Below are positions 27,841 through 35,431 of a stretch of 64,000 nt of DNA, piece by piece. The notes beneath the pieces are model-generated. The model ran no database searches and was not told the DNA's origin. It was given only the letters and a program-made list of their open reading frames with translations. This DNA comes from Herbidospora cretacea. Its GTDB lineage: Bacteria > Actinomycetota > Actinomycetes > Streptosporangiales > Streptosporangiaceae. A program made the position numbers and the translations under genes. The DNA lies in contig NZ_BBXG01000001.1 in NCBI RefSeq assembly GCF_001570605.1, forward strand, positions 1 through 64,000, given 5' to 3'. The stretch's first letter is position 1. Every line of letters begins with the position of its first letter.

Positions 27841-27863
27841 CAGTGCTCTCGTTAGCCTTTGGC
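27841..27863. repeat. Direct repeat, right copy of the rpsD 3' end
   Basis: CTCTCGTTAGCCTTTGGC at 27846-27863 repeats rpsD codons Ser-Arg-stop plus 8 bp. It is 1,025 bp from the left copy and not in a coding context. The bracketed DNA (26839-27840) holds only the toxin-antitoxin pair and the inverted repeat; no integrase is visible. Confidence 0.85.
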
Positions 27864-27960
27864 CGGGGATCGCCGTATTTCCCAGGGTCCCCGGGCATTC
27901 GTACGATCGCGATTACGCTCGCCTGCTGTTCCTGTTCCGCTTCCCCCGGGGGCAAAAACG

Positions 27961-28719
27961 GTGCGTGAGCGTGTCCGGTACATCATCGAGTCCAAGCGGT
28001 TCCAGCAGGCGATCATCGCCGTCATCCTGCTCAACTCGGCCACCCTCGGCGTGGAGACCTCCGCCGACGCGATGGCCCGCTACGGCGACCTGCTCCACCT
28101 CATCGACCGCGTCTCCCTGGTCATCTTCGTCGTGGAACTGGCCGCGCGGCTCTACGTCCAGCGCGGCCGGTTCCCCCGCGACCCGTGGAACGTCTTCGAC
28201 TCCATCGTCGTGGCGGTCTCGCTCATGCCGGCGGCGGGCGGCCTGACCGTGCTCCGGTCGCTGCGGGTGCTGCGGGCGCTCCGGCTCGTCTCGGCCGTGC
28301 CGAGCCTGCGCCGGGTGGTGTCCGCGCTGCTCACCGCCGTTCCCGGCGTCGCCTCGATCGCGGCCCTGCTGGGCCTGGTCCTGTACGTCGCCGCGGTGAT
28401 GGGCACCCGCATGTACGGCCACGTCGCCCCCGACTACTTCGGGAACCTCCAGACGTCGCTGTTCACCCTGTTCCAGATCATGACCGGCGACGGCTGGTCC
28501 GACATCACCCGCCAGGTCATGACGGTCTACCCGTCGGCCTGGATCTTCTTCGTCTGCTTCGTGCTGATCTGCACGTTCGTCGTGGTGAACCTGTTCATCG
28601 CGGTCGTGGTGAGCGCGATGGACGAGGAGGAGGTCGAGGTCAGCGAGCGGATCCTGGCCGAGCTGGCCGAGCTCAGGGAAGAGGTCAGGTCGCTCCGCGA
28701 GCCAGCAGGCGCCCCGTGA
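27961..28719 (+). CDS. Voltage-gated-like ion channel subunit (NavBac family) with D-G-W filter
   Basis: 252 residues, six hydrophobic segments. S4 carries arginines at every third position (VLRSLRVLRALRLVSAVPSLRR region), a voltage sensor. The pore segment LFTLFQIMTGDGWSD aligns with NaChBac-type LFTLFQ-x-x-T-L-E-S-W; here the filter is T-G-D-G-W-S-D, resembling calcium-channel repeats rather than the sodium TLESW. S6 is followed by an acidic coiled-coil tail (MDEEEVEVSERILAELAEL) that would tetramerise the channel. GTG 27961 is preferred; the frame is open to TTG 27859, inside the direct repeat. The 3' end overlaps ltrA convergently by 35 bp. Confidence 0.88.
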   Translation: MRERVRYIIESKRFQQAIIAVILLNSATLGVETSADAMARYGDLLHLIDRVSLVIFVVELAARLYVQRGRFPRDPWNVFDSIVVAVSLMPAAGGLTVLRSLRVLRALRLVSAVPSLRRVVSALLTAVPGVASIAALLGLVLYVAAVMGTRMYGHVAPDYFGNLQTSLFTLFQIMTGDGWSDITRQVMTVYPSAWIFFVCFVLICTFVVVNLFIAVVVSAMDEEEVEVSERILAELAELREEVRSLREPAGAP

Positions 28720-29878
28720 TCTGGGGGAACCAGACCTGCCATCCGGCGACGGCGAGCAGGCCCAGCACCAGACCCCAGCCGGGCAGCGGCAGCAGGCCCA
28801 GCACGACCGGGCCGGCCACGGCGGGCAGCGTCCAGCCGAGCAGCCAGCCGACCGGAGGCCGCGCCGCCGCCGCGATGATCCCCGACGTGAGGAAGTAGAC
28901 GATCGTCCCGCCGCAGAGGGTCCACCTCACCGCCTCCTCCAGGTGGCCCTCCGGATGGGCGACCAGTGCCCCGAGCCCCGCCGCGATGGCCGCGATCCCG
29001 GCGGTCATCGCGAAGTGGCCGGGCAGCGTGATCCGGGGCTTCATGTTGTGGACGGGGGTGGCCGAGGCCCCGTAGCGGAGGGTCAGCCACCAGAAGCAGA
29101 CCAGCAGCCCGAAGCCCGCCATGGCCGACACGATCAGCGGCCGGGTCCACTCGATCTCCGAGGTGGACACCACCACCTGCATCACCGCCTCGCCGAGCAC
29201 GATGATGACGAACAGGCCGAGCCGCTCGGCGAGGTGACGCTCGTTGAGCCGCGCCGGTTCCGGCAGCGTGAACGGCCTCCTGACCCGCCCGCGCGTCGCC
29301 GACCGCTGCCGGTGCTCCTCGAAGCGCCGGTTCATCCGGTTGAGCCGCTCCTCGCTGTCGCCGCTGCGCAGGAACGAGATGACCAGGTCGAGCGCGATGC
29401 CGATGCCCCACAGCCAATAGCGGGTGGGCGGGTGGTGCGCCCAGATCGAGATCACCCAGGGCGCCAGCCCGGCGCCGTTCTGCGCCGCGGGCCAGCCGCC
29501 GAAGAACGTGTTGGTGGAGCCCCAGGTCGAGGTGGCCAGGAGGCGGCAGTAGACGTAGGCGATGGCGAACGCGGTGCCGTGCGCCCCCGTGGCCTCCGGC
29601 ACGCTCGCCGCCATGACCGCGATCCCGAACATCGCCGCGAGCATGGCCCGCTGACGGGTCTTCTCGCCCGCGACGTTGGCGTAGAGCGTGAAGGAGGTCC
29701 AGACGCTCCAGATGGCGTAGTAGAGGCCCAGGAACAGCAGCACCCGTTGCGGGTCGAGCGGGTGTTCGGGCGTGGGATGCAGGATGTGGGCCAGCTGCGC
29801 GACGGCCACCACGATGATCAGATCGAAGAACAGCTCAAGCCAGCTGGCGTGCCGCTCACCGGATTCCACCTCAGACAC
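28685..29878 (-). CDS. ltrA: Low temperature requirement protein A family membrane protein
   Basis: 397 residues with about ten to twelve membrane segments. It starts with the family hallmark HASWLELFFDLIIVVAVAQL and continues with RLPFTLPEP-like loops and ERLGLFVIIVLGEAV, the second conserved LtrA block. The family was named for Listeria growth at low temperature; its biochemical role is unknown. It is encoded alone, 33 bp downstream of the P-loop kinase gene 29912-30469 in the same direction, and could be read from the subtilase operon's end. Confidence 0.88.
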   Translation of the reverse strand: MSEVESGERHASWLELFFDLIIVVAVAQLAHILHPTPEHPLDPQRVLLFLGLYYAIWSVWTSFTLYANVAGEKTRQRAMLAAMFGIAVMAASVPEATGAHGTAFAIAYVYCRLLATSTWGSTNTFFGGWPAAQNGAGLAPWVISIWAHHPPTRYWLWGIGIALDLVISFLRSGDSEERLNRMNRRFEEHRQRSATRGRVRRPFTLPEPARLNERHLAERLGLFVIIVLGEAVMQVVVSTSEIEWTRPLIVSAMAGFGLLVCFWWLTLRYGASATPVHNMKPRITLPGHFAMTAGIAAIAAGLGALVAHPEGHLEEAVRWTLCGGTIVYFLTSGIIAAAARPPVGWLLGWTLPAVAGPVVLGLLPLPGWGLVLGLLAVAGWQVWFPQITGRLLARGAT

Positions 29879-29911
29879 GGACAGGAATGTACGCGTGAGA
29901 CCCGAGATGTC

Positions 29912-30469
29912 CTAACCGATGCCCAGGAGCCTCAGCTGCCTCGCGAGGGGTTCCGCGCCCCGGCGGTTGTCGATCTCCACGTGGGGCACCACCGGCGGCT
30001 CGTCGACCTTGATCGCCCGCAGGTAGCCGTCGAAGGCGGCCAGCTTGCCGCGGTCGCGCTCCAGGCCCCGGGCGACGATCCGTTCGCGCAGGGTGGCGGC
30101 GTCGGACCGCACCCAGAGCAGCCGGATGTCGCCGCCGCCGAGCTCCTCGGCCCACTCGTCCCACCGGGTCTTGCTGTGGACCTGGCTGGTGAAGGGGCCG
30201 CTCAGCAGCACGGGCGTGCCGTGGCGCCGGATCTCCCGTGCGGTGGCGGTCATACCGTCGTATTCGTACCTCTTTATATGGACGTCGTACCAGGGTCCCT
30301 CGCGCTCGCCCTCGTCACGCCCGGCGGCGGCCAGGATGCCGCTCACCATGCCGCCGTACATCGTGTCCTTGTCGAGCAGCGCCGGGACCGGATCGAGGCG
30401 GGCCAGCAGGGCCTCGCACAGGGTGGTCTTGCCGGACCCCGGGGGGCCCGCCACGATCCAGCAGGTCAT
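29912..30469 (-). CDS. Small P-loop kinase (zeta-toxin/AAA-like nucleoside or adaptor kinase)
   Basis: 185 residues. Walker A is GPPGSGKTT near residue 8; LLDKDTMYGG follows as the substrate-side Asp motif and RIVARGLERDRGKL carries the arginine lid. This matches small P-loop kinases such as zeta toxin or sugar/nucleoside kinases; the substrate is unknown. The start overlaps the 82-aa gene by 4 bp (ATGA), and that gene in turn overlaps the subtilase, so the three are coupled. Confidence 0.8.
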   Translation of the reverse strand: MTCWIVAGPPGSGKTTLCEALLARLDPVPALLDKDTMYGGMVSGILAAAGRDEGEREGPWYDVHIKRYEYDGMTATAREIRRHGTPVLLSGPFTSQVHSKTRWDEWAEELGGGDIRLLWVRSDAATLRERIVARGLERDRGKLAAFDGYLRAIKVDEPPVVPHVEIDNRRGAEPLARQLRLLGIG

Positions 30470-30714
30470 CGATCGTTCCTCGGCGGCCCCATCGGCTCGA
30501 TCTTCGGGTCGGCCCAGGGGCCGCCCATCGCCTCAGGGGTGGCGGTCAGCCGGTTGGCGGCCATGGCGCTCACCCGCAGGCCGAACAGGCCGTGGTCGGG
30601 ATCGATCGCGACCAGGCCGTAGCCGGCGTCGACTTCCTCGTTCTTCAGCCGCAGTTCGCGCAGCGCCATGTCCATGGTGGCGCCGCGCGGCAGCCGTACC
30701 GTGATCAGTACCAT
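30466..30714 (-). CDS. 82-residue protein between subtilase and kinase; possible stand-alone propeptide/inhibitor
   Basis: 82 residues, start shares one base with the subtilase stop (TGATG) and stop overlaps the kinase start by 4 bp. I do not recognise a family. The pattern of a first beta strand (VLITVRLP), a helix (MDMALRELRLKN) and a later G-L-F-G-L-R-V-S-A-MAANRL block followed by ADPKIEP resembles the strand-helix-strand of inhibitor I9 propeptides, which chaperone and inhibit subtilases. This is an inference from pattern alone, made attractive by its neighbour. Confidence 0.6.
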   Translation of the reverse strand: MVLITVRLPRGATMDMALRELRLKNEEVDAGYGLVAIDPDHGLFGLRVSAMAANRLTATPEAMGGPWADPKIEPMGPPRNDR

Positions 30715-32075
30715 CAGACCATCACTCCGCTCGCCCTCGCCCGCAGGGCCTCGACGATGCCGGGCACGTTCACGACTCCGTATCCGTAGTCGTAGTCATA
30801 CCCCAGCACACCGCGATCATCGGCACTTCTCATCAGCAAAGTGCGCAAATGGGATGGTGACAGGACCGTGGACGGCACCCGCGACCGGATCGCCGCCACG
30901 ACCCCGGCCGCGACCGGGCAGGCCGCGCTGGTGCCCGAGTCGGGCTCGCCCGGCCCGAAGGCCCCCGACCCGGCGAAATGGGTGTAGGCCGCCAGGTCGG
31001 GCTTCATCTCGGCCAGCCGCCCGGGGCCCTGGGAGGAGTAGCCGACCCGCTCGCCGGTGACGTCGACCCCGGCCACCGACAGCACCGAGGGGTGGGAGTT
31101 GGCGCCGGAGATCGGCCGGTCGGGGTAGGCGCAGCGGCCGTCGGGGCACTCCCGGCCGCAGTTCCCGGCGGCGAACAGGATGTCCGCCCCGGCGGCGGCC
31201 AGCGAGCCGACGATCAGGTTGAACGGGTGGGCGGCGTTGTCGGAGTAGTTGCCGGGGTGGCCGGGCGGGAAGTCCCACTCGGGGGAGAAGGAGCCCCAGG
31301 AGTTGGTCACCACCAGGGCCCGGGACTCGGCGGGCTGGGCGTCGAGGACGGTCCGCAGGTGGGCGAAGGCGGCCATCGCGTCGGACAGCAGGCCGTCGAG
31401 CGCCGATCCGCCGGGACGGCGGGACAGCAGCACCGGGATGTCGATCACCGACGCCTTCGGGGCGGCGATCAGCGCGTCGAACGCGCACATCGAGCCGTGG
31501 TCGACGTCGTAGGCGCCCGGCCGCCCGGAGACGCCGTCGGGCTTCCAGCTCCGCTCCCGGTCGAGGACGAAGTCGCGGCCCAGGGCCGCCGTCACATGGC
31601 GCTGGTTCACCCCGGTGTCGGTGACGGCCAGGGCGACCCCCGAGCCGTCGTACCCCTCGGCGTGGAGCCTCTCGACGGCGAGCAGCCGCTCCACGTCGCG
31701 CCAGTCGCCGACGGGACCGTCGCCGCCGCAGGTCAGCGAGGTCTGGATCACCGGGTCGGCGAACACGCCGACCACCCCGGCCCGGCCCGGCAGCAGGGCC
31801 AGCCGCGTCGACACCTCGTCGTCGGCGATCTCGCCCCGGACCAGCACCGACGCGTCACGGGGCGCCATCGAGAAGATCAGCGGCTGGTTCAGCGACAGCG
31901 GGTCGCCGCCCGCGCGGGCCGGGATCGGCCGGGGCACCGCGACCGGGGTGAAGGCAGGGTCGAGCAGCACGCCGGGGAGCCCGTTGACGACATCGCCGGC
32001 CGTGGCGGTCACGGCCGGGTCGGCGACCGCCGCGACCACGTCGGGGGAGAGGCGGAGCTGGACGAGCACGCGCAT
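30714..32075 (-). CDS. S8 family subtilisin-like serine protease without a signal peptide
   Basis: 453 residues from ATG 32075 (MRVLVQLRLSPDV). The catalytic triad is visible: Asp in VTDTGV, His in DVDHGSMCAF and Ser in SGTSAACPVAAG. The oxyanion Asn is in LFAAGNCG. The N-terminal 140 residues precede the catalytic domain and may be a prodomain; no secretion signal is seen, so the enzyme may act in the cytoplasm. It is the first gene of a three-gene coupled operon. The frame is open to 32162, without better start evidence. Confidence 0.88.
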   Translation of the reverse strand: MRVLVQLRLSPDVVAAVADPAVTATAGDVVNGLPGVLLDPAFTPVAVPRPIPARAGGDPLSLNQPLIFSMAPRDASVLVRGEIADDEVSTRLALLPGRAGVVGVFADPVIQTSLTCGGDGPVGDWRDVERLLAVERLHAEGYDGSGVALAVTDTGVNQRHVTAALGRDFVLDRERSWKPDGVSGRPGAYDVDHGSMCAFDALIAAPKASVIDIPVLLSRRPGGSALDGLLSDAMAAFAHLRTVLDAQPAESRALVVTNSWGSFSPEWDFPPGHPGNYSDNAAHPFNLIVGSLAAAGADILFAAGNCGRECPDGRCAYPDRPISGANSHPSVLSVAGVDVTGERVGYSSQGPGRLAEMKPDLAAYTHFAGSGAFGPGEPDSGTSAACPVAAGVVAAIRSRVPSTVLSPSHLRTLLMRSADDRGVLGYDYDYGYGVVNVPGIVEALRARASGVMV

Positions 32076-32204
32076 GGGGCAGGTTCCATCCGGTGAGGGG
32101 AGTCGACGCCCCTTAATCTCGCGTACGGCCGCCACCGGGTCCACCCTACGAACACCGGCCAATCCCCTCCGTAACCGCCGAAACCAGGGGCGCGGTACGA
32201 CGAT

Positions 32205-33641
32205 CTAACTTCCCGGCCTGTGCAGCACGACGAAGCCGTCCGCGCTGAAGACGATCCGGTATCCGTCGGCCTGGCGGGCCGACACCGCCCGTCCCTGGTC
32301 GGCGGCGCTCCGCCACGGATAGGTCCACTGCGAGAGGTCGGCCACCACCCAGGGCGCGCTCCGGGACCCCGGCTCCCAGAGCAGCACGGTCGTCCGGTGG
32401 GTCATCATCGGCCCGATGTGGTTGGCCGCCTCGACCACCGCGCCGTCGGGGACCCGGCCCATGGCCTCGTGGGCCGCCGCGGCGCGCGGGTACCTGTCGT
32501 AGAAGCCGGGGTCGGCGAGCTGGTCGAAGGCGAAGCGGGGGATCTGGGTGACCGCGACGGCCGCCACCGCGACCGCCCACGTGGTCATCGCGGCGCCGCT
32601 CGCCGGGACGCGCCTCAGCAGGCGCGCGGCGCTGTCGGCCCCGGCGCAGAAGACGATCACCACGACGAAGGCGTTGTAGTGGTGGTCCCACGACCACCAG
32701 AGGCTGTAGTCGGAGACGAGCCGCTCCAGCACCATCGGGGCCGCCGCGAGGATCAGCGGGGAGAACAGGCACAGGAACAGGGTCAGCCAGCAGAGCAGCA
32801 CCAGCGTGTCGATCTTCATGGCGTCGCCGAACACCAGGTGGAGGGTGTGGAGAGGGTCGCGGACCAGCGTCCACAGCGCCGCCGGGAGCGAGTCGCCCAG
32901 GTGGTCGTAGCGCCAGTGGTTGTCGTCGGAGCCGCCCGCCAGCGGGATCAGCACCCCCCGGACCAGCGCGAGCCCGCCGATCCCCGCCGCCGCGACGATC
33001 GCGCCGTCGAGCCGGCGGCGCGACAGGGCCAGCGCGGCCCCGAAGCCGATCAGCATGAGGCCCATGTCCTCCTTGACGAGGAGCAGCCCGCACGCCGCCA
33101 GGTAGGCGGGCAGCCGCCGGCCCGCGTCGAAGCGCTCGATCATGACCGCGCTCAGCAACGGCACGAACATGACCTCGTGGACGTCGAAGTTGACCGCCTG
33201 CGCCACCGGCCACGACACCGCGTAGGCGCCGGCGACGAGATAGGCGGCGGCCACCCCGAGCCTCCTGCGCGCGAACAGCCACAGGGAGGGGATCGCCGCG
33301 GCGAACAGGACCGCCTGGCAGACGATCAGGGTGCGCGGCCCGTCGGCGATCCAGTAGAAGGGCGAGAGCAGCGCGTAGACGGGGGAGAAGTGGTCGGCCA
33401 GTTGCAGGGTCTCCGGCCCGAGGCCCTTGGACACCCCGACCGAGGGCGTGTACGGCGCCCCGAACGACGCGTAGCCCCGCACCGCCTGGTCGACGATCAC
33501 CATGTCGAAGGTGGTCGCCCGGAAGGTCGCGAACCGCACCAGTCCCAACACCGCGTAGACCACCGCCGCCACCCAGGCCATCGACCCGACCCCGAGCCGG
33601 TGGGTGGTCAGATGGCGGGTGAGCGGGAGGAACACCCTCAC
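32205..33641 (-). CDS. DUF2079 polytopic membrane protein
   Basis: 478 residues with about ten membrane segments. It contains DHFSPVYALLSPFYWI and NFDVHEVMFVPLLSA, features of DUF2079 proteins, which resemble GT-C mannosyltransferases and carry acidic/histidine motifs in their first loops. The soluble C-terminus follows the last helix. GTG 33641 is my choice because a strong hairpin with a T run (33662-33760) lies over the upstream start candidates at 33698 and 33836. This start is uncertain. Role is likely in cell-surface glycosylation, but it is unproven for the family. Confidence 0.75.
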   Translation of the reverse strand: MRVFLPLTRHLTTHRLGVGSMAWVAAVVYAVLGLVRFATFRATTFDMVIVDQAVRGYASFGAPYTPSVGVSKGLGPETLQLADHFSPVYALLSPFYWIADGPRTLIVCQAVLFAAAIPSLWLFARRRLGVAAAYLVAGAYAVSWPVAQAVNFDVHEVMFVPLLSAVMIERFDAGRRLPAYLAACGLLLVKEDMGLMLIGFGAALALSRRRLDGAIVAAAGIGGLALVRGVLIPLAGGSDDNHWRYDHLGDSLPAALWTLVRDPLHTLHLVFGDAMKIDTLVLLCWLTLFLCLFSPLILAAAPMVLERLVSDYSLWWSWDHHYNAFVVVIVFCAGADSAARLLRRVPASGAAMTTWAVAVAAVAVTQIPRFAFDQLADPGFYDRYPRAAAAHEAMGRVPDGAVVEAANHIGPMMTHRTTVLLWEPGSRSAPWVVADLSQWTYPWRSAADQGRAVSARQADGYRIVFSADGFVVLHRPGS

Positions 33642-33661
33642 ATCGTCCCAGAGCCCGGACA

Positions 33662-33760
33662 GGAAAAAGCCCGTCCGCCTGGCCTCCGGGTGGCACATCC
33701 CCGTGGCGCCGAGGTCGGCGAGTTCGGCGCCACGAAGAACCGGAAGGCCAGGCGGACGGG
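33662..33760 (-). terminator. Nested hairpin terminator of the ROK gene
   Basis: Outer arms 33670-33689 and 33740-33760 pair over 20 bp with one bulged base. An inner perfect 10-bp stem pairs GTGGCGCCGA (33703-33712) with TCGGCGCCAC (33724-33733). In minus-strand RNA the outer arm is followed by CTTTTTCC, as in an intrinsic terminator. It begins 15 bp after the ROK stop. Confidence 0.8.
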
Positions 33761-33774
33761 AGTCCTGGGGTGTC

Positions 33775-35067
33775 CTAGGCCAGCGTGCTGAGAGTGGTGG
33801 GTGGTATCTCCACGGTTGTCGGGTTGGCCAGGACACGGTCGACCACGACCCCGGCCGCGCCGCGCGAGGCGGCGCCGAAGCCCAGGTCGGAGGCGACGAA
33901 GGTGCAGCGGGCGACGGAGCCGGTGACCCCGAGGCGGGCGAGCTCCGCCTGGGCGCGCGGGAGGATGTGCCCTTCCAGCCGCGCGAAGAAGCCGCCGACG
34001 ACGATGACCCGGGGGTTGAAGAGCCGGACGAGGGTGGCCGAGCCGCGGCCCAGCCAGCGGCCGACCTCCGCCAGGGCGTGGTCGACCTGGGGGTCGCCCT
34101 GCGCCAGACGGCGTTCGATCTCGCTCAGGCGCTCCTCGGGGTCGCGGACGATGCCGTCACGCACCCCGTAGGCGTGGTCGGGGGTGACCATGCGGACCAG
34201 CGCGGCCAGGCCGACCTTGGTCTCCCAGCAGCCGATCCGGCCGCAGCCGCACCGCTCGCCGGAGGAGTCGACCATGACGTGGCCCACTTCGCCGGCGAAG
34301 CCGTCGGCGCCGCCGAGGAGGCGACCGCCGGCGATGATGCCGCCGCCGACGCCGACCTCACCGGTCAGGTAGACCATGTCGGCCGAGCCGGAGGCCACGC
34401 CGTTGGTGAACTCGGCCAGCGCCGCCAGGTTGGCGTCGTTGGCGACGGTGACCGGGACGCCGGGGGCGACCTCCCAGAGGCGCTCGGCGACCGGGACGCC
34501 GTACCAGCCGAGGTTGGGGGCGACGTGGACGACGCCGTTGGTGCCGTCTATGAGGCCGGGCACCGCGACCGTTATCCCGGCGACGCGGACGCCGAGCATG
34601 TGGAGCTCGGCTATCGCGTCGCGGGCGACCCGGGCCAGCTCGTCGAGCGAGGCCTCGGGCTCGCAGCCCATCGCGTCGAAGCCGACGCGCCGGTCCACCA
34701 GGACGCGGCCCGCCAGGTCGGTGGCGAAGGCGGCGATGTAGTCGACGTTGATCTCCAGCCCGAGGGCGCCGACCCCGGCGCCGTCGAGGGCCAGCGCCAG
34801 GCCGGGGCGGCCGACGGAGCCGGCGTACTGGGGGCCCATCTCGCGGATCAGGCCGCGCGCTCGTAATTCGCCGACGAGGCTGGTGACGGTGGCCTTGTTC
34901 AGTCCGGTCTCGGCGGCCACCGCGGAGCGCGACCGGGGGCCGTGCTCCTTCAGGTGGCGCAGCACGAGCGACAGGTTCGACCGGCGGATCATGGTCTGGT
35001 CCACGGGAACGCCGGTGGAGCCGTTCCTGCCGAGGGCGGGGCCAGAAGTCAGTCGCACGTCTTGCAC
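33775..35067 (-). CDS. ROK family transcriptional regulator (XylR/NagC type)
   Basis: 430 residues. The winged helix-turn-helix (SRSAVAAETGLNKATVTSLV) sits near residues 50-70, after a 25-residue extension. The sensor domain has VANDANLAALAEF, GVGGGIIAGGRLLGG and the zinc-binding CGCGRIGCWE. It is divergent from the two secreted sugar-oxidation genes and likely controls them; two copies of CGAATTAA lie just upstream of its start. It ends next to a strong hairpin terminator at 33662-33760. Confidence 0.92.
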   Translation of the reverse strand: MQDVRLTSGPALGRNGSTGVPVDQTMIRRSNLSLVLRHLKEHGPRSRSAVAAETGLNKATVTSLVGELRARGLIREMGPQYAGSVGRPGLALALDGAGVGALGLEINVDYIAAFATDLAGRVLVDRRVGFDAMGCEPEASLDELARVARDAIAELHMLGVRVAGITVAVPGLIDGTNGVVHVAPNLGWYGVPVAERLWEVAPGVPVTVANDANLAALAEFTNGVASGSADMVYLTGEVGVGGGIIAGGRLLGGADGFAGEVGHVMVDSSGERCGCGRIGCWETKVGLAALVRMVTPDHAYGVRDGIVRDPEERLSEIERRLAQGDPQVDHALAEVGRWLGRGSATLVRLFNPRVIVVGGFFARLEGHILPRAQAELARLGVTGSVARCTFVASDLGFGAASRGAAGVVVDRVLANPTTVEIPPTTLSTLA

Positions 35068-35431
35068 CCCGTCGTTCCGCTCGTGACCGTTCGTCTCGAA
35101 TTAATTTGCATGCCTTGCCGAATTAAATGTCCCTGACGGGTGTGCCACAAGTGTCGAACCGCTTCGCCTTGCATTACAGTTTCGTAACGTGGAACACTCG
35201 CCCGGTCGGTGGTAACCGAGGGCTGTACACCAGGATGACGGGTGTGTTAGAAATCGGTAAATTCCGTCAACGAGCACGCAAAACCTAGACGGATCGGCGA
35301 ATGTCGATGACGTGGCACCGTCTCGTCTTTCGGCGGCACGACCGGCAGAACCAGTTGTGAATGAGGGCACAAGCGCGGCGGCGCGCGCCTTGCCTGACTG
35401 AATCCCCAGGTCAGGAAGGACCACCCCCCAC
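35068..35431. promoter_or_regulatory. Divergent control region, ROK regulator / secreted GSDH
   Basis: 364 bp, no gene. CGAATTAA occurs at 35097-35104 and 35119-35126, spaced 22 bp (about two helical turns), and the enclosed TTAATT and AATTAA also form an inverted repeat. ROK repressors bind AT-rich palindromes, so this is a good operator candidate. A purine-rich AGGAAGGA lies before the ATG at 35432. Confidence 0.55.

Noticed and set aside
27859-27960. N-terminal extension of the ion channel from TTG 27859
   Set aside because: It begins inside the 18-bp direct repeat and reads as basic, non-conserved sequence; GTG 27961 starts at the expected S1 region.
29912-32075. Possible ietAS-type defence pair (ATPase plus subtilase)
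   Set aside because: The P-loop protein is only 185 residues with kinase-like features, not the larger ATPase of that system, and an 82-aa gene lies between.
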